A DNA stretch of 21,410 nt from Promethearchaeota archaeon (GCA_013375495.1 JABXKC010000044.1:1-21410), one strand, 5' to 3'; positions 7,442-15,777 are shown, counted from the stretch's first letter. The notes: generated by a model not told the origin, from the sequence alone. A program made the numbers and translations.

Positions 7442-8704
7442 TTATAATAGAGAAATCATATCTTTAATAGCTCTACTAACCAAATAGAGCTGTATATTTC
7501 GAGCACCCCCGATTATTTCCTGAACTTTAGCAACTTCTAATGCTTTATCAATCCGCAAGTTATCTGTAAAAGCAATACCTCCGCACAACTGTTGAGTTTC
7601 GTAAGAGATTTTATGAGCTAGGTGTGAAGCGAGATATTTTGTGCCTGAACTAAATGCTGCGTTGTATTTAATGAATTTTTGCTGATCGAAATGTTTCTGT
7701 TCAATTGTCTTGTTATACTCAAAAGCTGATTTTAAGCCAAGTTCTGTAGCCGCCATAAGTTCAGTGAAATTCTGGGTTTGAGGAAGTGAAACTCCTTGGA
7801 AGTCGTATAGAGGTCGACCAAATTGAATTCTAAAGTTTGTATAAATAAGACCTGTAACCGCAGTTAACCACGCAATACCTAAACTAGACCCAATTATGGA
7901 ACATCTTTCCGCCACGAGCCCAGAAAATAGATTTTTATAACCTTGGCCTCTGTCTCCAAGAATATTTTCTCTCGGTATTTTCACAGAATTAAAAAGACTC
8001 TGCCCAATTTGTACGCGAGGAACTGATTGAATGCCAAGTCTATTGGTTTGTAATCCTTCAAATCCTCTTTCTGCAATTGCTTGATACATGGTTCCGCGTG
8101 GATCTGAGACATCCGAAACCCCATAAACTATAAAATAATCTGCTACTGGACCGTTAGTTGTATATAATTTTTCTCCAGTGAAAATTGCGTGATCTCCTTT
8201 ATCTTCAACCCTCATTTCCATATTGACCGCATCAGAACCACGTTTTCTTTCAGTGATGCAAATACAACCAATCTTTTTGCCTGTTATTATTTCATGTAAA
8301 ATCTCAGAAATTCTATCTCCTCTGCCAAATTGAAACAATGGATTAGCAAATATTACTCCAGTAACCACCCGTGCTAAATCTAACTCGGGATCAATAATCG
8401 ATGTTGCCATTGCTAAAAGCATTTCATAACGCATGTTATATCTTTCAGAATCTCCATAAGGATTTAATCTCTGAATATAGTATTTCTTGCCGAGGATGGG
8501 AAAAAGCTCGTAAACTTCCTCACTTAAATTCATTTTGGGCTCAATTTCCTTTAGTAAAAATTGCTCCAATTCCTCCAAAAATTCCCGCTCCTCTTCTGTT
8601 ATAAGTGGAATAATAAAATTATTAAAAATTTTATAGATATTTTCAGTCCTTAATTTCTTTTTTATTTCTTCATCTAAAATATCCACACCCGTAATTATTT
8701 TCAT
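7442..8704 (-). CDS. Acyl-CoA dehydrogenase family flavoprotein
   Basis: The 420-residue length is usual for the family. The ATG at 8702-8704 is chosen over one six codons upstream because GGTGA sits exactly 7 nt before it. Family features are a helical N-terminal domain, the FAD/substrate segment CICITERKRGSDA (149-161), TTNGPVADYFIVYG in the beta domain, and a C-terminal helical domain with FRIQFGRPL. The usual catalytic Glu in the YEGT motif is absent: the matching segment is IIGGARNIQ. A Glu at 266 (SGLVAERCSI) instead aligns with the catalytic Glu of isovaleryl- and long-chain acyl-CoA dehydrogenases. It should oxidise an acyl-CoA at the alpha-beta bond and pass electrons to an ETF-like carrier, neither of which is in the window. 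Confidence 0.88.
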   Translation of the reverse strand: MKIITGVDILDEEIKKKLRTENIYKIFNNFIIPLITEEEREFLEELEQFLLKEIEPKMNLSEEVYELFPILGKKYYIQRLNPYGDSERYNMRYEMLLAMATSIIDPELDLARVVTGVIFANPLFQFGRGDRISEILHEIITGKKIGCICITERKRGSDAVNMEMRVEDKGDHAIFTGEKLYTTNGPVADYFIVYGVSDVSDPRGTMYQAIAERGFEGLQTNRLGIQSVPRVQIGQSLFNSVKIPRENILGDRGQGYKNLFSGLVAERCSIIGSSLGIAWLTAVTGLIYTNFRIQFGRPLYDFQGVSLPQTQNFTELMAATELGLKSAFEYNKTIEQKHFDQQKFIKYNAAFSSGTKYLASHLAHKISYETQQLCGGIAFTDNLRIDKALEVAKVQEIIGGARNIQLYLVSRAIKDMISLL

Positions 8705-8897
8705 TCCTATATCACCTTCCATTCTATTATGATTAAGATGTTTAATTGTTCCATTACAAATTAAAACATTATTTATCTAATAATTAATTGTGGGAAAATA
8801 TGTTAAATTTTATTTCTTTTTTTCTTTTCTATTTTTATTAAACTTCTAAAGGGTGGAGAATTTTATATGTCTCAATTTTTTGTATATAAACAGTCTT

Positions 8898-9998
8898 TTA
8901 TTTATTCGATACTTGATTGAAGATAGGTGGACACCCTGCAATATGTACTCCAGGATAAAGATTTTTAGCACAGTTTCCAAAGAGAAAAACGTTTCCTTCA
9001 ATATCTTCATTCATATTCATATTTCTTCCCATAATGAAAGAAGTCCTTCCTTTTTTCAGCCTCGAACTTATTATGTGTAAAATTAAACCTAACTTTTTAT
9101 GTTTTTTGTACCTTTTTGGAGTTAAATAATGAATCAACGCTCCTACACAATAACTACAACTTTCATTAGGATAAATATCAATTTTACCATAACTAAATTT
9201 ATTTCTAGGAGCATCCCAAGTTGCTAATAACTCATAGTCTCCAATTATTTCATAATCAAGGGGTTCTTTTTCTATAAGCATTTTTAGGTATGGGATTTCC
9301 TCAATATTAAACCCTACTAATCTTGAACAAAAATCATCAATTATAATAGGGTTTTTACTGCATATTAATAAATTAAATTTGTATTTTTTTGACAGAAAAT
9401 CTCCTTCGCATTCTTGACAGCTAATCGCATCTACTAAAGTTAATTCTGGTTTTAAATTCACTAAAGTGGATAAATGTTCATGTAAACCATTTAAATGGAA
9501 TTTTTTTTTATCTGATCTTTGCAATAATCCTTTCAGATTCTTAATCGCACAAGTCAAACCAACTTGCGCATGACCTTTTAATACCGGAAGATTTATTAAA
9601 GAACGCCCTTCTAAAATTTCAGGTACCATAAAATCATTATCATTTTTCTTATAGTTTGAATGATAAATATCTAGTAAAGAAACATTATGATATTTTTTTA
9701 CTAACTCCGTGTAACCCACATAATCAAATAATTCCATAGGGTTTTCTAGAAACAGAGTTGGACCTTCAGTAATAATAATCTTCTTGGCATCATAATTTTC
9801 AATTAATATTTCTATCAAAGATTCAACAATTCTAATATCAGTAATATGTCCAGAGCCTGACTTATATTTTGATACGATATTTGGTTTTAAAACGAATTCA
9901 TTAGAACTAGGTTTAAAATCAATCGTTTCCAAGCAATATTTAATTTTATCTTTTATGTTTTTCGATTCAACGATTACTAATTTATCTATTTTAACCAC
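8898..9998 (-). CDS. DUF362 protein with C-terminal Fe-S-type Cys motif
   Basis: In this 366-residue protein, DUF362 hallmarks are FVLKPNIVS (35-43), TDIRIVESLIEIL, KKIIITEGPT and the core NLPVLKGHAQVGLTCAIKNLKG (136-157). The C-terminal part holds CSYC (281-284), FGNCAK (340-345) and AGCPP (354-358), a CxxC...C...C spacing often found at the end of DUF362 proteins and suggestive of an iron-sulfur cluster. A further CQEC (194-197) lies in the middle. The family's role is unsettled; many members sit near redox genes. The start is GTG at 9998 within a GAGGTGG sequence; no ATG is available nearby. It is transcribed divergently from the HxlR-type gene and lies upstream of the acyl-CoA dehydrogenase on the same strand (193 bp gap), so a redox link is possible but unproven. 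Confidence 0.82.
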   Translation of the reverse strand: MVKIDKLVIVESKNIKDKIKYCLETIDFKPSSNEFVLKPNIVSKYKSGSGHITDIRIVESLIEILIENYDAKKIIITEGPTLFLENPMELFDYVGYTELVKKYHNVSLLDIYHSNYKKNDNDFMVPEILEGRSLINLPVLKGHAQVGLTCAIKNLKGLLQRSDKKKFHLNGLHEHLSTLVNLKPELTLVDAISCQECEGDFLSKKYKFNLLICSKNPIIIDDFCSRLVGFNIEEIPYLKMLIEKEPLDYEIIGDYELLATWDAPRNKFSYGKIDIYPNESCSYCVGALIHYLTPKRYKKHKKLGLILHIISSRLKKGRTSFIMGRNMNMNEDIEGNVFLFGNCAKNLYPGVHIAGCPPIFNQVSNK

Positions 9999-10136
9999 CT
10001 CTGAAATGGTATTAAAGAATTACGATGAAACAATAAATTTTTTAGTTCTTAATTTAGAATTTATACCTATAATTTTTTTTCATGTTAAAAATATTGAAAC
10101 TCAAATATAAAGAAGTCAGTAAACAGAAATTCAGAT

Positions 10137-10146
10137 ACTGTACAGT
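10137..10146. promoter_or_regulatory. Palindrome ACTGTACAGT beside a TATA-like box
   Basis: This perfect 10-bp palindrome is followed by AAAGTATATATTA (about 10150-10162). It lies in the 255-bp divergent region between the DUF362 and HxlR-type genes and could be a binding site for the latter. The evidence is only symmetry and position. Confidence 0.35.
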
Positions 10147-10253
10147 TTTAAAGTATATATTAATTGTAAGATGTAAATATAATTATAATACACAAAAACA
10201 TTAATTGAGAAATCTTTATTTTAAAGTATCGAAATAAAATTTGTGAACACAAT

Positions 10254-10676
10254 TTGGATGATATTAAAACTATAAAAATTAAACCTTTAGATAAGCTACT
10301 AAAAGATTCGAGAAATTTAGTCAAGGAGCTGATGGATTCGCATTTTGAAAGTATTGAACACGATGAAGCGCGAAAAATTGTAGAAATGAAATTCTTTTTA
10401 AAAGCTTTTGAATTTATCAGAAAAAAATGGAATGTACGAATTTTATACGAATTAGAGATTCATTCCGGATTGAATTTCAATGAAATGATACGTCATATGG
10501 AAGGTATCTCTTCACGTTCATTATCAGATCGTCTAAAGCAACTTGAAGATCTTAATTTAATAACAAGAACTGTCCAAGATGGTCGACCCCCTAAAGTTTT
10601 ATACGAATTAAGCGAAAAAGGGCAAGGTATTATCGAATTAATCCAATTCATTATTGTTTATTTAACAGGGATTTGA
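10254..10676 (+). CDS. HxlR-type winged-helix regulator
   Basis: This 140-residue protein has the HxlR core (MarR-like winged helix) at residues 46-128: KFFLKAFEFIRKKWNVRILYE, then NFNEMIRHMEGISSRSLSDR and LKQLEDLNLITRTVQDGRPP and VLYELSEKGQ. The 40-residue N-terminal extension is longer than usual and helical. The start is uncertain: the frame opens from TTG at 10254 with no ATG before residue 27 and no ribosome-binding site, so translation may begin at TTG or at the ATG at 10332. The gene is divergent from the DUF362 gene, the most likely regulated neighbour. HxlR proteins often sense redox or carbonyl stress; whether this one does cannot be seen, and it has no Cys. Confidence 0.82.
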   Translation: MDDIKTIKIKPLDKLLKDSRNLVKELMDSHFESIEHDEARKIVEMKFFLKAFEFIRKKWNVRILYELEIHSGLNFNEMIRHMEGISSRSLSDRLKQLEDLNLITRTVQDGRPPKVLYELSEKGQGIIELIQFIIVYLTGI

Positions 10677-10795
10677 GTTCATTAAAGTTGCTTTATTTTG
10701 TCAATGCAATTGTTTTGAAAAGAGAAATTTTAGGAATTTACGTTACTCTACAGAGAATTGACTAAACTAATCATCTTATTCACACAGAAGAGGAT

Positions 10796-11245
10796 TTAAC
10801 CCACATACCTGTAAATCAGACATCCTAACAGTATAAAGAAAGTTACCAATACCACAAATCCCATTTTCTTGTTTTTGTTGAAAGTCACGCCTATCATGCT
10901 CAGGTCAGCAGCATAAAATACTATAATGTAGGGGATATGAAGAGCTAATATATCTCTGAAAGGAATTACGAGGATGTAGTCTAATAATATTTCCAAAAAG
11001 AAGTAGAAGAGAATAATTACCAGAGATATTATAACCTTTTTTTCCTCCTTTTCTTTAATATATCCTATCAGTGTGAGAGTGAAAGGAATTATCAAAAAAA
11101 GAGTAATAATACCAATGACCTGCACGAGTTCCATATCGCCAAATTTAGTCGCGATGTACAAAAAACTTACTAAGATGTTGAAAATAATAGAGGAGCCTAT
11201 GAAGACAATATCCATTGATTTACCTAAATTTATTGATTTATTCAT
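10796..11245 (-). CDS. Small four- to five-helix membrane protein, paralogue B
   Basis: This protein has the same length and layout as paralogue A at 6940-7389. The two agree at 129 of 149 residues, and most changes are conservative (I/V, L/F). The positions that differ most are 17 (I to G), 28 (G to F), 137 (G to F) and 146 (M to R). The DNA is also clearly similar, but similarity fades quickly outside the coding region, so the two arose by gene duplication and both seem maintained as intact frames. No family is recognised. It stands alone on the minus strand between the HxlR-type gene (convergent) and the coiled-coil gene upstream. Confidence 0.7.
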   Translation of the reverse strand: MNKSINLGKSMDIVFIGSSIIFNILVSFLYIATKFGDMELVQVIGIITLFLIIPFTLTLIGYIKEKEEKKVIISLVIILFYFFLEILLDYILVIPFRDILALHIPYIIVFYAADLSMIGVTFNKNKKMGFVVLVTFFILLGCLIYRYVG

Positions 11246-11334
11246 TTTACTGACTTCTTTTATATAATATTTTGATCTGGAGATAAATTCTAACTCTTTA
11301 TAGAATTATTATCAATAAGAATTAATAATTTTAT

Positions 11335-11350
11335 TTCGGTTATTTCACGA
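11335..11350 (+). repeat. Copy 2 of intergenic motif TCGGTTATTTCACGA
   Basis: This 16-mer is identical to copy 1. It lies between paralogue B's start and the coiled-coil gene's stop. Flanking bases differ from copy 1 beyond the motif, so the shared unit is short. Confidence 0.6.
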
Positions 11351-11427
11351 AAAATAATATTATCAAATTACAAAAAAGATTGTATACAATCGTAATATTA
11401 ATCTAACATATCCAACGATTTCTATTT

Positions 11428-11769
11428 TTAATCCTTAATTTTCTTATTTTTCTCGAACAAATCTCGTAGTTCGTTCAATACAGCTCTACTTGGATTATCA
11501 AGATTTTCTTTTTTAATCGCAGGGGCTGGTGACGGTGAATGATCGATGGAAGTTATTAGATTTTTTTTTAAATCTTGTTCCAATCTATTAAATCGTGTTT
11601 CCAGCGATGTAATTTGTTCTTGAAGCGAATTTAATTTATTATCGATTATATCCGTCACTTCTAAAAATAGACTGAACATATTTTCAAAACTATCAATAGT
11701 TTGATTTAATTTGTCTTCTAAGGGGGTTTTCCTATTTTCGTCAAAAATCTTCAATAATTCTTCTGTCAT
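11428..11769 (-). CDS. Coiled-coil protein downstream of Roadblock gene
   Basis: The protein has 113 residues from the ATG at 11767-11769. The frame is open up to a GTG at 11883, but that extension is Leu/Lys-rich and poorly protein-like. Residues about 15-70 form a heptad-patterned helix (SFENMFSLFLEVTDIIDNKL, then SLQEQITSLETRFNRLEQDL), followed by a Pro/Ser linker (SPSPAPAIKKE) and a short C-terminal helix (NPSRAVLNELRDLFEKN). The F..F..V...I..KL..L...I..LE pattern resembles the single coiled coil of the eukaryotic WASH-complex subunit CCDC53; this is only pattern similarity. It follows the Roadblock gene on the same strand and is probably co-transcribed with it, making a physical partner role plausible. 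It is soluble and has no Cys. Confidence 0.6.
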   Translation of the reverse strand: MTEELLKIFDENRKTPLEDKLNQTIDSFENMFSLFLEVTDIIDNKLNSLQEQITSLETRFNRLEQDLKKNLITSIDHSPSPAPAIKKENLDNPSRAVLNELRDLFEKNKKIKD

Positions 11770-11891
11770 TTTTTTTTGCCTTTTTTTTTTATCGAATTGG
11801 AGCAATAAGCGATGAAACTTAAGTTTTGCTCCATTAGTTAAGAGTAAAAATAAATATTTAAGTTTGTGCAGCTTTCTTAGCACAAGTTTTT

Positions 11892-12272
11892 TTATCGTAT
11901 TTCATCATCATCAAAAATTAATTGCGCGATCTTTTTACATGCTCTTCTACAATCTAACAGGATTAATCCTAGCCTCACATTACTAGTAGTAGATACTGTT
12001 AAAACCGCATTTGGGCCTGCTTGCATGACTAAAAGGTAACCTTCGCTTCCATTTATATGTAATTCATTGAAATCTCCCTTTCTCATCTCTATAATTGTCC
12101 TTTCAGATAAGGAAAGTAAAGTTGCAGTCATTGCTGCGATTATCGTTTCATCGACACTTTGCGGAAGCGCAGATGCAATGGGAAGGCCTTCAACTGATAT
12201 TATTGCTGCTGCTTTCACTTCGGGGTTAGCTGCTATAAATTTTTTCAATATATCATCAGCTTTCTGCCCCAT
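11892..12272 (-). CDS. Roadblock/LC7 domain protein
   Basis: The protein has 126 residues from the ATG at 12270-12272, which fits the usual size; a longer frame to 12341 would add an unrelated hydrophobic stretch. The Roadblock/LC7 (longin-like) pattern is clear: helix ADDILKKFIAANPEV, strands AAAIISVEGLPIASALP, helix DETIIAAMTATLLSLSERTI, strands FNELHINGSEGYLLVMQAG and AVLTVSTTSNVRLGLILLDC, and a final helix RACKKIAQLIFDD. Such proteins are dimeric scaffolds and regulators of small GTPases, and Asgard archaea carry many. No GTPase lies in the window. The coiled-coil gene follows on the same strand. The family is secure; the partner is unknown. Confidence 0.9.
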   Translation of the reverse strand: MGQKADDILKKFIAANPEVKAAAIISVEGLPIASALPQSVDETIIAAMTATLLSLSERTIIEMRKGDFNELHINGSEGYLLVMQAGPNAVLTVSTTSNVRLGLILLDCRRACKKIAQLIFDDDEIR

Positions 12273-12341
12273 AAAACTCACATTCCAGTTACTTTTTATT
12301 AATTTATAGTAAAATAATAATCTAACATATATTTCTAACAT

Positions 12342-12706
12342 ATCTGTAATTAAAAAATTCTACCGTTTAATATATGGACGATTTTGCCTCTTAGGGTGCT
12401 ATTATCCTCCAAGTATGTTCATCCTACTTTAGGATCTTCGAATATCAAGATTTTACAAAGACTGTTTCGTCGTATTCATTCTCTCAGTCACAATCCTAAA
12501 AGCTTTTTTTCTTTCCGGCACATATATGATGGATTTTTTATAATCTTTTAGCCTTTTTATTTAAAAAGTTTATTAACACACCTAATTATTTCTCTTCGCG
12601 ATAATAATAAGAAAATTAAACCATATAAATTTTACATTTCTGTACGTTTTTCACGAGAATTCAATGAAATCCGATATCAAAAAAATTATGGATAGGATTG
12701 ATTATT
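12342..12706. other. Intergenic region, no gene seen
   Basis: These 365 bases lie between two minus-strand genes. They hold a small stem ATCCT-n5-AGGAT (12421-12435), a TTTAAAAAG box with AACACACCTA shortly after (12559-12584, shared with 19161-19184), and one TTTCACGA octamer (12649-12656). No open frame with a credible product is seen on either strand. Confidence 0.4.
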
Positions 12707-13768
12707 TCATAGCATAACGAATTTATCGATCTTTTGAATATATTCACTAAATTTCGAGATTGTGTTCAAAGTATAATCATATATTCTATAAATCTGAGTA
12801 TAACCATCCAAAGTTTCTAGTTCAGATTTATTATTTTCTAACTCTAATTTGATTGTTTCTAACTCTTTTATCCATTTTGTCATGTGATTGATAATATATT
12901 TTAAAAATCTGAGTAATATTAAAAAATCAGCCCCATAGGTTATTTTCCCTTTATCTGAAATACTAGCTTTATAGATAAGTTTATCTTCTAAAAGGTGATT
13001 TAGCTCCTCAGAAATTTTCCCCGATGATAAACCCGTAATCCTTTTTAGAGTCTTTTGGGTGAGGTATTTCCTTGTCATCAATAACCCTAAAATTCTAATA
13101 AACATAGGATCACGGCTAGAAAACATTGGTGAAGCTAAAAGTTGATTTATAATATCATCCTCAACATAATAAACTTCAGGATCAAATATTAGTTCTTTGA
13201 CGTCTTCTTTCTCATCTTTAGATCGTTTTAAAGATTTTGATGATATTTGTGTTTGAATTTCCTCAGCGGATATCTCCTTGGAGGGAAAAATTGTTTTATA
13301 GATTTCAAAGCTGTCAATTAATTCATCAATTCTATTCGTAAGATGTTTAGCACCTTTCTTATTTTGTGCAATTAATTTCTTTAAGATTTCCTTTTTATTC
13401 TTTAAATAAATTTCTATTGAACCTAAACTACTTAACGCGACCTCAATCGCTTTTGTATTAAGAACTTCAAGTTTACCAGAAATAGAATACATAAAAGTAT
13501 GCGTATGAGGAACGCGTATTTTTCGAAAGTTTCCTGTGCCAATTATGACTGATAAATATGTCGATACGGCACCGATTGAGAATCCTGTTAATTCTTTTAT
13601 TTCTTTCTGAGTTAATTTCCCATGAATAAGCAAATAACAGGCGATTGCTGCCATTTTGGGATTAACTCTTTTACTTTGTCCAATATTTAAAAGAATTTCT
13701 ACAAGTTTGTCTTCATATTTGCGTAACTTATCATCAAAAAGATGACTTTGTTCCTTTTCTTCTGGCAT
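12707..13768 (-). CDS. Regulator with two GbsR/MarR-like winged-helix domains
   Basis: This 353-residue protein has two winged-helix units in tandem. The first has its recognition region at about 52-75 (LTQKEIKELTGFSIGAVSTY) and the second at about 236-258 (LTQKTLKRITGLSSGKISEE); the shared LTQKxxKxxTGxSxGxxS pattern points to internal duplication. Each is followed by long charged helices (113-160, 280-345) that may dimerise, and a Lys/Glu-rich linker (165-195) joins them. A single GbsR-type protein is roughly half this size, so the protein may act as a pseudo-dimer. It is divergent from the ABC exporter pair, with palindromes in between, so it most likely controls that exporter and itself. 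The start is the ATG at 13766-13768, with no clear Shine-Dalgarno sequence. Confidence 0.78.
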   Translation of the reverse strand: MPEEKEQSHLFDDKLRKYEDKLVEILLNIGQSKRVNPKMAAIACYLLIHGKLTQKEIKELTGFSIGAVSTYLSVIIGTGNFRKIRVPHTHTFMYSISGKLEVLNTKAIEVALSSLGSIEIYLKNKKEILKKLIAQNKKGAKHLTNRIDELIDSFEIYKTIFPSKEISAEEIQTQISSKSLKRSKDEKEDVKELIFDPEVYYVEDDIINQLLASPMFSSRDPMFIRILGLLMTRKYLTQKTLKRITGLSSGKISEELNHLLEDKLIYKASISDKGKITYGADFLILLRFLKYIINHMTKWIKELETIKLELENNKSELETLDGYTQIYRIYDYTLNTISKFSEYIQKIDKFVML

Positions 13769-13859
13769 AACTTATGTCAAATTATGTATTTTGTCTAATT
13801 TATTTAATTTTAAGTTCTCCTTGATAAATATCATGCAAAAACTTGAATTTAAATCTTTT

Positions 13860-13893
13860 CATATTTCAAATTTCATGAAAACATTTAAATATG
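13860..13893. promoter_or_regulatory. Nested palindrome in the regulator/ABC divergent promoter
   Basis: The outer arms CATATTT and AAATATG enclose a perfect 10-bp palindrome TTTCATGAAA (13871-13880) almost at the centre. It lies 91 bp before the ABC start and 92 bp from the regulator start and overlaps TTTAAATATG, a possible TATA element. Related half-sites (TTTTATGAAAA) recur near 13923-13933. It is a good candidate operator for the double winged-helix protein. Confidence 0.5.
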
Positions 13894-13983
13894 TTATTAT
13901 CTATATGTTCTTAAAGTTCAAATTTTATGAAAAATGAAAAAAGAAAAAATAGAAAAAAATGAATAAATTGGAGATGATAATAA

Positions 13984-14949
13984 ATGTCTAAAGAAAATAT
14001 TATTCAAACTAAGAATTTAACAAAATACTATGGCAAATCGCTTGGCATTGAAAACCTAAATCTCGAAATATTTAAAGGCGAAATATTTGGTCTTCTTGGT
14101 CCAAATGGAGCGGGAAAAACAACAACTTGTAGACTCCTTCTTGATTTAATTTATAAAACTTCCGGCACTGCAAAAATTTTTAATCTTGATGTACACCATC
14201 ATTCCACTGAAATTCGTCAACGTACAGCTTATCTTCCTGGTGATTTGGGATTATATCAAAATAAAACAGCAAAGAGAAATCTCCAATATCTCTTAGGTCT
14301 TTATGAGAATCATATCGTTCTAAGAAGAATAGAAGAATTAGCTGAAATATTTAGTCTTGATCTCGATCGGAAAGTAAAAGAACTTAGTAAAGGTAATAAA
14401 CAAAAAGTAGGTATAATTCTCGCTTTAGCTCCTGAGGTTGAGCTATTAATTCTAGATGAACCTACATCTGGATTAGATCCTTTAATAACCGCTGAGTTTT
14501 ATAATATTCTTCATAAACAACAGAAAGAAACAGGTTCTACAGTTCTATTGAGTTCACACCTATTAGGAGAAGTTGAACGGGTTGCACACCGAGTTGGCAT
14601 CATAAGAGAAGGAAAAATCGTTGAAGTGGCAACCATTCAACAACTGAGAAATATGGCTATGAAAGAAATTAAAGTTGATTTCAAGACTAAAGCAGCCCTC
14701 AAACAATTTTCAGAGAAAATTCCTACTGGTGTAGTCGATTCAGTTATGTTAAATGAGACACATGCATCATTTATGATTTCTCGTGAAGACTTATCCAAAA
14801 TCTTAAATCTGCTCTCACAGTCAGAAGTAATAGATATTGATGTTACTAGCCCTACACTTGAGGATATTTTTCTAAAATATTATGAGACGTCTTCATCCCG
14901 GCTGGAATCATTAGATAATAGTAAAGATAAAATAGAGGTGGAAGGTTAA
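13984..14949 (+). CDS. ABC exporter ATP-binding protein
   Basis: This 321-residue protein starts at an ATG with the strong ribosome-binding site GGAGATGAT 5 nt upstream. Motifs in order are Walker A GPNGAGKTT (39-47), a YLPGD segment at the Q-loop position (83-87), the signature LSKGNKQK (134-141, a variant of LSGGQ), Walker B LLILDEP (154-160), the D-loop SGLD and the H-loop His192. A C-terminal extension (about 215-321) is typical of the drug/polymer exporter type that works with ABC-2-like permeases. It ends 0 bp before the permease gene, so the two are translationally linked. It should hydrolyse ATP to drive export by the next gene's product. The substrate is unknown. The divergent double winged-helix protein is the likely regulator. 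Confidence 0.93.
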   Translation: MSKENIIQTKNLTKYYGKSLGIENLNLEIFKGEIFGLLGPNGAGKTTTCRLLLDLIYKTSGTAKIFNLDVHHHSTEIRQRTAYLPGDLGLYQNKTAKRNLQYLLGLYENHIVLRRIEELAEIFSLDLDRKVKELSKGNKQKVGIILALAPEVELLILDEPTSGLDPLITAEFYNILHKQQKETGSTVLLSSHLLGEVERVAHRVGIIREGKIVEVATIQQLRNMAMKEIKVDFKTKAALKQFSEKIPTGVVDSVMLNETHASFMISREDLSKILNLLSQSEVIDIDVTSPTLEDIFLKYYETSSSRLESLDNSKDKIEVEG

Positions 14950-15771
14950 ATGACGCGATTTTTTAACAGTATAAAAGAATCTCTTTTAGAAAAAAAGTTT
15001 GTTCTTCTAATTTTAGGTGGTGTAATCGGATTACTGAGTTTTTTTATTGTCTATATGATAGATGGTATGGATCTTTCAGCATTAAAAGATATTATCGCGA
15101 TGTGGCCTGAAGAGATGCTCGGATTTTTTGGAGATGTGGAAGCATTTACCAATCCTTATGGTTTTTGGTCTTTAGAGCTTCTGTCTTTCATGTGGGTTTA
15201 TGCGGGTATCTACATTGTTTATATGGCAAGCAATCTATTAACACGAGAAGTTGAAGCCAAAACCATTGATCTCTCCCTTTCCAAACCAATTACTCGATTT
15301 AACTTTTTAGGTAGCAAAATAGCTTTCCTTTACCTATTTATTATAGCTGCATTAGGAATGTTTTTCCTAATTACTATGGGTGGCATGGCATCTTCCTCAG
15401 TATTTCAGAATGAAGGACTTCTCTTAGATCGTCTATGGTTAACATATGTAATAGTTATCTTATATCTTGGGGCTTTAGGAATGTTTGCAAAGTTGTTTTC
15501 TACGATTTTCCTTAATGGTAGGAAAGCAATGGCACTGGGTATATTTATATTGTTCTTAATGTTCTTCCTTGGTGAATTTTATGTATATATGGATGAAGCT
15601 CTGCAAGGAATGAAGTATATTTCAGTTTTTTATTATTTCAATCCTTCGGATTATATGGTTCACGGAGATTTTGGACTCTTTGCGCGTGATCTTATAGTAT
15701 TAGGTTCTATTAATGCAGCTCTCGTTATAGCAAGCCTTTTGATCTTCAAAAAGAAAGATATACTCATATAA
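14950..15771 (+). CDS. ABC-2-type exporter permease
   Basis: This 273-residue protein has six predicted membrane helices (about 17-36, 72-96, 121-143, 158-182, 192-212 and 246-266). The cytoplasmic segment LLTREVEAKTIDLSLSKPITR (97-117) is the hallmark coupling region of ABC-2/NatB-like permeases. The ATG follows the ATPase stop codon directly, with GAGGTG about 10 nt upstream inside the ATPase gene. With that ATPase it forms a complete exporter, probably a homodimer of each chain. It ends in KKKDILI. The cargo cannot be read from the sequence. Confidence 0.9.
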   Translation: MTRFFNSIKESLLEKKFVLLILGGVIGLLSFFIVYMIDGMDLSALKDIIAMWPEEMLGFFGDVEAFTNPYGFWSLELLSFMWVYAGIYIVYMASNLLTREVEAKTIDLSLSKPITRFNFLGSKIAFLYLFIIAALGMFFLITMGGMASSSVFQNEGLLLDRLWLTYVIVILYLGALGMFAKLFSTIFLNGRKAMALGIFILFLMFFLGEFYVYMDEALQGMKYISVFYYFNPSDYMVHGDFGLFARDLIVLGSINAALVIASLLIFKKKDILI

Positions 15772-15777
15772 AATCTC

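Noticed and set aside
8853..9080. Plus-strand frames overlapping the 3' end of the DUF362 gene, including a 17-codon one after a GGGTGGAG sequence
   Set aside because: They are antisense to a well-supported gene and too short or pattern-free; the ribosome-binding-like sequence is probably chance.
11770..11883. GTG start giving the coiled-coil protein a 38-residue N-terminal extension
   Set aside because: The extension is Leu/Lys-rich, unlike the rest, and the inner ATG begins a clean amphipathic helix; still, the inner ATG lacks a good ribosome-binding site, so this remains open.
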